Translations under genes and position numbers: made by a program
Notes under the pieces: model-generated
What the model saw: only the letters and a program-made list of their open reading frames with translations
Told to the model about the DNA's origin: nothing
Database searches by the model: none
NCBI GenBank assembly: GCA_024277285.1
Contig: JAJRVM010000259.1
Location: 1 to 9,607, forward strand
Reading direction: 5' to 3'
Origin: Planctomycetota bacterium
Lineage (GTDB): Bacteria; Planctomycetota; Planctomycetia; Pirellulales; Pirellulaceae
Length of the DNA stretch: 9,607 nt
Shown: positions 4,916 through 9,607 of the stretch, piece after piece
How positions within the stretch are numbered: the first letter of the stretch is position 1
Layout of the letters: every line of letters starts with the position of its first letter

Positions 4916-6133
4916 ATGCCACTCAAGCGTCAACGAAGTCCCGCCAAGAAACAAGGGCCGCGCGATGCGAAGAGCTCCACGGGTCAACGGCTCCAAAAAG
5001 TGCTTGCGGCGGCTGGCGTGGCGAGCCGCCGGGAATGCGAGCAGTTGATCCTGGAAGGGCGCGTGGAGGTGGATCGCGAGACGATCACGGTCTTAGGTAC
5101 GCGTGTCGACCCACAACAACAGGAGATTCGCCTCGATGGTTTGGTTCTGGCCAAGCCACGGCACATCTACTACGTGCTGAACAAACCGGCTGGCGTGGTG
5201 TCGACCAATCGCGACCCCGAGGGGCGTCCACGTGTGATCGACATGGTCCCAGGCGAAAGACGTCTGTTTACCATTGGTCGACTGGACCGGTCGAGCGAGG
5301 GGATGATCATCGTCACCAATGATGGCGAACTGGCGAACCAGTTGACTCATCCACGCTACGGAATCACCAAAACCTATCGAGCCAAAGTCGTCGGGAACCC
5401 GACCGCCGAAACGTTGCAACAACTGCGCAAGGGTGTCCACCTCGCCGAAGGCGTGGCACGCATAGAGTCACTCAAGGTGCGCGGCAAGCATTCCGGCGGT
5501 GCCGAGTTGGAGATCGTCCTGACGGAGGGGCGAAATCGCGAAGTCCGGCGTGTTTTGGCGCGTGTGGGACATAAAGTACAACATCTGCGACGTATTGCCG
5601 TCGGGCCAATCCGGCTTGGACAAATCAAGCCGGGCGAGTACCGGCTGCTATCGCCGGACGAGATCCGCTCGTTACGCCGTATGGTTGAAAATCCCTCGGC
5701 CACCAGACGGGCCAAGAAAGACACGGCGCAGAAACCCTCGTCGACACGCTCGAATACCGTGCGGGCCAGCCAGGCAGCAGCTCGCTCAGGCAAATCACCC
5801 GGCCCGGGACGCAAAACCGCCACGGGAAAAAAAACCAGCCGGAAACGTGACGAGTCGCCAACCAAGAAAGGCAAAGCGAAGCGCGCCACGAAGTCCGGAG
5901 CAGGAAGCACTCGCACCAAGAGCGCCCAGACGAGTCGAACGAAAAAGGGAAGCAAGAGCGCACGCACCGGCACAGTCTTGGACTACGATCAACCGCAGGC
6001 CGACCGCGAAAAACGCACGCCCACCAAAAAAAAGCCGAGCGGCAAAGGCAAGAAACCCGGTAAGAGACCCAGTAAGAAACCCAGTAAGAAACTCGGGAAG
6101 AGACCAGGGAAGAAACCTGGGAAGAAACGCTGA
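4916..6133 (+). CDS. rluB: rRNA pseudouridine synthase, RsuA/RluB family, with long basic C-terminal tail
   Basis: Isomerises a specific uridine in rRNA, probably in 23S rRNA (RluB-like). Of 405 residues, about 24-70 form an S4 RNA-binding domain (R25-L-Q-K-V-L then A-S-R-R-E-C-E-Q). The catalytic domain runs from about 84 to 255, with N89-K-P-A-G-V, G121-R-L-D124-R-S-S-E-G (D124 the catalytic Asp), K152-T-Y154 and N207-R-E-V-R-R. Family members of about 240-290 residues end there. Here residues 258-405 form a disordered, Lys/Arg/Ser/Thr-rich tail, closing with six tetrapeptides of P/L-G/S-K-K/R type (381-404). The N terminus (2-22) is also basic. ATG 4916 is chosen because the upstream in-frame TTG (4817) adds only unrelated sequence; no strong Shine-Dalgarno is seen. 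The TGA overlaps the pyrK ATG by one base. The assignment to RluB rather than RsuA/RluE/RluF is a judgement. Confidence 0.9.
   Translation: MPLKRQRSPAKKQGPRDAKSSTGQRLQKVLAAAGVASRRECEQLILEGRVEVDRETITVLGTRVDPQQQEIRLDGLVLAKPRHIYYVLNKPAGVVSTNRDPEGRPRVIDMVPGERRLFTIGRLDRSSEGMIIVTNDGELANQLTHPRYGITKTYRAKVVGNPTAETLQQLRKGVHLAEGVARIESLKVRGKHSGGAELEIVLTEGRNREVRRVLARVGHKVQHLRRIAVGPIRLGQIKPGEYRLLSPDEIRSLRRMVENPSATRRAKKDTAQKPSSTRSNTVRASQAAARSGKSPGPGRKTATGKKTSRKRDESPTKKGKAKRATKSGAGSTRTKSAQTSRTKKGSKSARTGTVLDYDQPQADREKRTPTKKKPSGKGKKPGKRPSKKPSKKLGKRPGKKPGKKR
6056..6127 (+). repeat. Six 12-bp tandem units coding the rluB tail tetrapeptides
   Basis: Degenerate units of the form CCN-RGY/GGN-AAG-ARR encode PGKR, PSKK, PSKK, LGKR, PGKK and PGKK. 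Adjacent units differ by a few bases, suggesting growth by repeat slippage. The unit number may vary between strains. Confidence 0.75.
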
Positions 6134-7005
6134 TGGCCAATCCACTTCACGCTGCCAACTATGCCGATGCCGCCGTGCAACGGCAGGTCGAAATCGTCGC
6201 AAATGAGCCGGTCGCTGACCAAACGTATCGACTCCGGATCGTCTGTCCCGAGATTGCCCAGCACGTAACCCCTGGCCAGTTCCTGATGGTGCGCATGGCC
6301 CATTGCGACGATCCGCTAATTGGCCGCGCTCTGGCCGTGTATGACGTGACAGCGGACTCCCACGGTATCTACAGCGCAATCGACCTGATCTACCATGTCA
6401 AAGGCAAGTTCACTACGCGGCTCCAATCTAGCTTGCCAGGCCAGTGTCTCGATATTTGGGGGCCACTTGGGAACGGTTTCCCACCACTCGACTGCGAACA
6501 CCTGATCATGGTCGCTGGCGGTGTTGGCCAGACACCGTTTCTGACGCTCGCCAAGGAACATCGGGGCCTCGCCCGTTACGGATCACCGCCGCGAAACGTC
6601 GCCGCCGTGCCGCGTGTCACACTCTGCTTCGGAGCACAAAGCGAACGCTTCCTGGCGGGTGTCTCAGATTTTCGCCAATTGGGGATCGACGTGCGACTGG
6701 CCACCGATGATGGATCGGCCGGCCACAAAGGGCTCGTGACCGAATTACTTCACGATCTGCTCGCCGAACACTGTGATGCAACGCGGGTCGTTTGTTGTGG
6801 CCCAGTGGCGATGATGCGCGCGGCAGCCGAGGTGGCCGCTGCATTCACCACTCCCTGCCTCGTCTCACTGGAAACCCCAATGGCCTGCGGGATCGGGATC
6901 TGTTTTTCATGTGTCGCCAAGGTGCGCGACGAGCGGGACGAGTGGGACTATAAACGGACCTGCGTAGAAGGGCCCATTTTCGACGCGACTCGCATCGACT
7001 GGTAA
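6133..7005 (+). CDS. pyrK: Dihydroorotate dehydrogenase B electron transfer subunit (PyrK-like)
   Basis: A ferredoxin-reductase-like FAD and [2Fe-2S] protein that passes electrons from dihydroorotate dehydrogenase (PyrD class 1B) to NAD in pyrimidine synthesis. The 290-residue product shows an N-terminal flavin-binding barrel (about 15-112, with G64-R-A-L-A-V-Y-D and G110-P-L-G-N-G), an NAD-binding half (V127-A-G-G-V-G-Q-T-P-F, T191-D-D-G-S, C222-G-P-V-A-M-M) and a C-terminal cluster motif with C252, C257, C260 and C277 spaced C-x4-C-x2-C-x16-C, as in PyrK. Position 66 of the flavin motif is Ala where RP[IL]S-like sequences are usual. ATG 6133 shares its A with the rluB TGA, implying translational coupling. 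No pyrD lies in the window, so the catalytic partner must be encoded elsewhere. A related flavin reductase role is possible but less likely. Confidence 0.88.
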   Translation: MANPLHAANYADAAVQRQVEIVANEPVADQTYRLRIVCPEIAQHVTPGQFLMVRMAHCDDPLIGRALAVYDVTADSHGIYSAIDLIYHVKGKFTTRLQSSLPGQCLDIWGPLGNGFPPLDCEHLIMVAGGVGQTPFLTLAKEHRGLARYGSPPRNVAAVPRVTLCFGAQSERFLAGVSDFRQLGIDVRLATDDGSAGHKGLVTELLHDLLAEHCDATRVVCCGPVAMMRAAAEVAAAFTTPCLVSLETPMACGIGICFSCVAKVRDERDEWDYKRTCVEGPIFDATRIDW

Positions 7006-7016
7006 AGCGACAGGCC

Positions 7017-7060
7017 AATATCACATGGGCCCAGTATCACATGGGCCCAATATCACATGG
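7017..7060 (+). repeat. Three tandem copies of a 16-bp unit after pyrK
   Basis: The unit ARTATCACATGGGCCC occurs at 7017-7032 and 7033-7048, with a third truncated copy (12 of 16 bases) at 7049-7060. Each full unit ends in the palindrome GGGCCC, and the two GGGCCC sites can pair across a 10-nt loop. It starts 12 bp after the pyrK stop, between the convergent pyrK and rpsT genes, and could form a hairpin that blocks read-through. Confidence 0.75.
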
Positions 7061-7155
7061 ACACGGCGCCGCACTTAAGCCACACGTGCCGTGAGCGCGC
7101 ACGAAGAACAGGTCACCGCCATTTTGTGCGGCGGCAAACCTCGAAGAGACGCGAC

Positions 7156-7428
7156 CTACTGAGCCTGTTTGGCCGTTCGAATCAGCTTTTGCAAGCGGGA
7201 CTTGGTGCGAGCGGCAGCGTTGGGATGGATGAGGTTCCGAGCACCAGCGCGGTCCAAGCGACGTGCGGCTAGTACGTATTCCTGCTCGGCTTTGTCAATC
7301 TCGCCAGCCTTCACCGCTTCCCTAACGCGGCGCAATTGCGACCGCATGGTCGACTTGGCGGCCTGATTGCGTTCGCGGCGAACCTCGTTTTGCCGCAGCC
7401 GTTTCTTTGCACTTCTGGTATTAGGCAT
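7156..7428 (-). CDS. rpsT: Small ribosomal subunit protein S20 (bS20)
   Basis: A primary 16S rRNA-binding protein of the 30S subunit. The 90 residues compare well with E. coli S20 (87). It is very basic, with the family pattern N3-T-R-S-A-K-K-R near the N terminus, a helical Arg-rich middle (T26-M-R-S-Q-L-R-R-V), and the hallmark N-L-I-H-P-N-A-A-A-R-T-K-S-R-L block near the C terminus. The ATG at 7428-7426 is chosen because homology starts there and GAGGAA lies 11 nt upstream on the minus strand; an in-frame upstream start (7545) adds 39 unrelated residues. It lies 157 bp downstream of the TPR gene on the same strand and probably has its own promoter in that gap. The leader carries an 11-bp palindrome (7475-7485). 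Confidence 0.95.
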   Translation of the reverse strand: MPNTRSAKKRLRQNEVRRERNQAAKSTMRSQLRRVREAVKAGEIDKAEQEYVLAARRLDRAGARNLIHPNAAARTKSRLQKLIRTAKQAQ

Positions 7429-7474
7429 TTCTGAACTGGTTCCTCGTGTGTGAAGTTGTGCGGATTCGACTATC

Positions 7475-7485
7475 GCACGTCGTGC
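7475..7485. repeat. 11-bp palindrome in the rpsT leader
   Basis: GCACG-T-CGTGC lies 47-57 nt upstream of the rpsT ATG. The identical dyad, in reverse orientation, sits in the centre of the MITE-like element (4442-4452). It may be a regulatory site or coincidence. Confidence 0.4.
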
Positions 7486-7585
7486 AGCATATCCTATTAC
7501 ACAGCAACGACTTATGGCGTCAGCCACAACTCGCTCCAGCGTCATTTCAAGCGGTCGAAGTTGCTGCTAAGCGTCTCTATTCTTA

Positions 7586-8962
7586 TTAGAATCCTTCTTT
7601 ATGGCGAATTGCGTCGATTTTGTCTAGATGCTGCTCGGTATCTTTATAGTTTGGAGACGCTGCTGCAAGCGTCCGCAAATGACCGTGTGCTTTGCTCACC
7701 CCCCCCAATTGAAACGCCAGTACGCCGGCTCGATATAAGGCCAAGGCCTCAAACGGACCGGGACACCGATCATCCGCAATGCTCGCAACCGCGAGCTCGT
7801 ATTGCGCGAGCGCCGATTCAAACTGGCATTGGTGCTGCAAACACTCTCCCCAAAGCAAGTGGAATCGAACGGCGGGGACTTCACCGGCCGATATCTCGCC
7901 CAAAACGCGCCCCGCTTCGCCGTAGTTACCCGCTTGCTGAAGGCATAGGGCCAGCTTCCATTTCCAGGAGTGATCCTGAGGATAGCGCGCGGCGCGCGTG
8001 GCGTAGACATCGATTTCGCGACGCACCAAATCGGCTTGTAAGTCGGCAATCAAACGTTGGTGCTGTTCAAACTGCCACTTCATCGGTGACGCCTGATCGC
8101 TGGAGCCACTCGCCGCAGCAGGTGCGGCTTCAGCACCGTCAACTTGCCGCTGAGCGGTCTGAAGTCGCTGCCGCACCACGTCCAACTCCAAATCCTCCAG
8201 TTTTTCGGCGATACGAAAGTCGCCCGGCGACGTCTGCCGCGTTTGCATGAGCAGATTAATTGCCGATGCGAGATCCCCCGCCTGGCACATTCGCTCGCAC
8301 TCGATCAACACGCCCTCACTTTCCACCTCACTTTCCACCTCGCGTGCGTCCAAAGTTGCCGCGCGAGTCTCGGCAACAGTGTGGTTTGCGGAAAGAGCAG
8401 GCGGTTGCGTCAGCAGGTTCAGGGCGTCCAGCGTTTCCCTGTCACCAGGCACCAGATCGCCCAGACGTTGCCAGCAGTGCCTCGCTTCACCGAACAGCCC
8501 CATCTTCTGAAATGCGTGCGCGCAGCGGCGTTGAATCACTGGGGCGCCGGGTTGCGCATGGTCCGCCGCGCGCCAATAACGCAACGCGACATCACGGTGC
8601 CCAAGCGCTTGCATGCTCGCACCAAGACCACACAGCACCAAAGCGTCGGCGGGTCGTACCGTCAACAATCGCAGGCCTCGCTGAATTACTTGTTCCGAGT
8701 CACCACTGCGCAGCGCACGTTCAAACGCAACTCGGTCCCAAACCCCCTGAAATCGCCCTCCCGCTGGCGTGGCACGTTGCAGCAGCTGCAGAAACGTATC
8801 CACGAAGATCAAGTTGGTGGGATCACCTTGAACGCATTCAAGCAAGAGCTGCCGCGCCGTGGCGAGCTCGGTGGCACCCCGCTTGCCAAGCGCGAAAGCG
8901 CGCTGGTACTTGGCCGCCAGCGCGGGTGGTGTCGTCGCAAGCCCAGAAGATGAATCTGCCAT
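7586..8962 (-). CDS. Tetratricopeptide repeat (TPR) protein of unknown role
   Basis: 458 residues, no signal peptide or membrane segment, so probably cytosolic. It consists of degenerate TPR-like helix pairs, judged by eye: about 79-101, 106-137 (A-L-G-H-R-D-V-A-L-R-Y-W pattern), 141-172 (M-G-L-F-G-E-A), 227-258 (A-G-D-L-A-S-A), 333-355 (A-G-N-Y-G-E-A), 364-392 (F-E-S-A-L-A-Q-Y) and 404-437. Between them, 186-216 and 273-293 are low-complexity Ala/Ser/Glu-rich linkers, and 295-320 may be a coiled coil. TPRs normally bind partner proteins; the partner is unknown. ATG 8962-8960 has only a weak GGA upstream. A stronger GAGGTG (8998-8993) sits before an out-of-frame ATG at 8987. The opposite strand also has long open frames here; the TPR pattern and even coverage support this strand. 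Confidence 0.85.
   Translation of the reverse strand: MADSSSGLATTPPALAAKYQRAFALGKRGATELATARQLLLECVQGDPTNLIFVDTFLQLLQRATPAGGRFQGVWDRVAFERALRSGDSEQVIQRGLRLLTVRPADALVLCGLGASMQALGHRDVALRYWRAADHAQPGAPVIQRRCAHAFQKMGLFGEARHCWQRLGDLVPGDRETLDALNLLTQPPALSANHTVAETRAATLDAREVESEVESEGVLIECERMCQAGDLASAINLLMQTRQTSPGDFRIAEKLEDLELDVVRQRLQTAQRQVDGAEAAPAAASGSSDQASPMKWQFEQHQRLIADLQADLVRREIDVYATRAARYPQDHSWKWKLALCLQQAGNYGEAGRVLGEISAGEVPAVRFHLLWGECLQHQCQFESALAQYELAVASIADDRCPGPFEALALYRAGVLAFQLGGVSKAHGHLRTLAAASPNYKDTEQHLDKIDAIRHKEGF
8315..8341 (-). repeat. 12-bp tandem duplication inside the TPR gene
   Basis: CTCACTTTCCAC (plus-strand reading) occurs at 8315-8326 and 8327-8338, with CTC following at 8339-8341. In the protein it gives EVESEVESE (208-216) in a linker, so the frame is kept. 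Confidence 0.6.
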
Positions 8963-9049
8963 AATCGTCCGTCAGGGTGCAAGACATGAACACACCTCAG
9001 AGAATTGTCATCTATCGAGTGTGGAAAGGGCAGGGGGGGACGAGGAGGT

Positions 9050-9127
9050 GAGGAAGAAAGAGGGGGAGAGGGGGAGAGGGGAAGAGAGAGGAGGAGGGAG
9101 GGAGAGAGAGGGGGGGGGGAAAGGGAG
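9050..9127 (+). repeat. 78-nt uninterrupted polypurine tract
   Basis: Every base from 9050 to 9127 is A or G on the + strand, with repeated GGGGGAGA-like units and a G10 run (9110-9119). A looser purine-rich zone spans about 9020-9148 with only six pyrimidines. Such DNA can form triplex (H-DNA), and the many G-runs could form quadruplexes. Confidence 0.9.
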
Positions 9128-9250
9128 TGAGGGGGCGAGGGGGAGTGATATGCATGGGAAACCTTTCCGATCCGAGTCACGCAATTCTGACGCTTCGCTC
9201 ACGCAACACGAGTTGGACACCGCCACATAGCCGGCCGCCGGCGACCGGGC

Positions 9251-9279
9251 AATGACGAATGACGAAATACCCAATGACC
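9251..9279 (+). repeat. AATGACG-type heptamer cluster
   Basis: AATGACG occurs in tandem at 9251-9257 and 9258-9264, followed by AATGACC at 9273-9279. From memory, similar AATGACG/AATGACC strings are scattered in planctomycete genomes and yield spurious FVIRHSSFVI-like translations on the other strand; here the minus strand reads ILVIGYFVIRH. That recollection is unverified. Confidence 0.6.
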
Positions 9280-9576
9280 AAAATAGGGTCAAAATCCACG
9301 GCACGAATGCCGTTTACGGTGCGACACTGCACTGTTCGGCCGGTGGAAAAGGCTTCGACATTCTTCGTTCGAGCTTCTTTCGTCACTGGACATTTGCGAA
9401 CAAGCATGATCGCGGCTGGCGCAGTTCAACTGAACGGCGTCGGTGAATTGCCCGAGCACGATTCATGGTTCCTCCATGGTTAGGTACTTGTTATCGTTGA
9501 GCAAAGACATGAGAGTCCCCCAATGGATAGAAGTTGCTCGGGGAAAAGTGAGTACCCTGGTCGGACCGGATGCGAC

Positions 9577-9607
9577 TAATCCCTAATCCCTAATCCCTAA
9601 TCCCTAA
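9577..9607 (+). repeat. TAATCCC heptamer array at the window edge
   Basis: Four perfect copies of TAATCCC (9577-9604) plus TAA run to the last base, so the array probably continues beyond the window. The minus strand reads (GGGATTA)n, close to eukaryotic telomere repeats, and offers four spaced GGG runs that could form a G-quadruplex. Confidence 0.9.

Larger units (their letters stand above)
8963..9607. other. Gene-free, repeat-rich right end of the window
   Basis: 645 bp with no supported gene. Frames across the purine-rich stretch give only low-complexity Ser/Pro/Leu or Gly/Arg/Glu strings. The region holds a polypurine tract, an AATGACG heptamer cluster and a TAATCCC array reaching the edge. 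Smaller items are a direct repeat CATGGTT (9464-9470 and 9475-9481) and an inverted repeat GTTCA-AC-TGAAC (9424-9435). The promoter of the TPR gene should lie near 8990-9030 on the minus strand, but no clear hexamers were found. Confidence 0.7.

Noticed and set aside
4701..5048. 115-codon plus-strand frame before rluB
   Set aside because: Overlaps the rluB start in another frame, crosses the putative promoter and has low-complexity Ser/Thr/Arg content.
5374..5973. 199-codon open frame on the minus strand
   Set aside because: Lies opposite the rluB catalytic domain and tail; its Arg/Leu/Phe-rich translation mirrors the lysine-rich code on the other strand.
2152..7115. Shared 11-mer GAACAGGTCAC near 2155 and 7106
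   Set aside because: No symmetry, no common context and short enough to be chance.
7116..7134. CCGCC/GGCGG stem as a terminator for rpsT
   Set aside because: A 5-bp stem with a 9-nt loop and no T-run on the rpsT side.
7450..8250. 266-codon open frame on the plus strand
   Set aside because: Antisense to the TPR gene and spans the rpsT leader; Arg/Ser/Pro-rich with no motif.
8144..8953. 269-codon open frame on the plus strand
   Set aside because: Antisense to the TPR gene; the minus strand shows clear TPR patterns while this frame shows none.
8809..9180. 123-codon minus-strand frame rich in Ser, Pro and Leu
   Set aside because: Simply the translation of the polypurine tract joined to an off-frame part of the TPR gene.
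1..9607. Defence, toxin-antitoxin, CRISPR, prophage or biosynthetic cluster
   Set aside because: No gene in the window shows such a signature; the genes are unrelated housekeeping functions on both strands.

Overview
The window reads as ordinary chromosome from a GC-rich bacterium, most likely a planctomycete of the Pirellula/Rhodopirellula type. That assignment is an inference. It rests on a P-II protein with an enlarged loop before its GDGK motif, a TatC with a very large first periplasmic loop, a tiny lipoprotein of a kind I associate with planctomycetes, loosely packed genes with long intergenic gaps, and telomere-like and AATGACG heptamer repeats. No rRNA, tRNA, CRISPR array, intact transposase or phage gene was seen.

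Layout. 1-365 is an upstream region with no convincing gene. A P-II signalling protein (366-713, +) converges on tatC (816-1844, -). A 640-bp divergent intergenic region follows, holding two dyad sequences and a possible promoter. It leads to a class I mannose-6-phosphate isomerase (2488-3465, +). After another 536-bp gap with a hairpin and a perfect TATAAT comes an 83-residue lipoprotein gene (4002-4253, +). The gap 4254-4915 is crowded with inverted repeats: a solo MITE-like element and a cluster of GC-rich hairpins. Next is a two-gene unit, an RluB/RsuA-type pseudouridine synthase with a long lysine-rich tail (4916-6133) and pyrK (6133-7005), sharing one base. On the minus strand, a TPR protein gene (8962-7586) is followed by rpsT (7428-7156). 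The last 645 bp (8963-9607) have no gene and carry a long polypurine tract, an AATGACG-type heptamer cluster and a TAATCCC array running off the right edge.

Most genes are unrelated housekeeping functions: nitrogen signalling, protein export, sugar phosphate metabolism, rRNA modification, pyrimidine synthesis and ribosome structure. I see no multi-gene defence, mobile or biosynthetic system. The points worth a second look are the P-II protein lacking the uridylylated tyrosine, the TatC loop insertion, the paired GTTTTAAAAC dyads around a possible manA promoter, the MITE and hairpin cluster, the histone-like tail on the pseudouridine synthase, and the repeat-rich right end.
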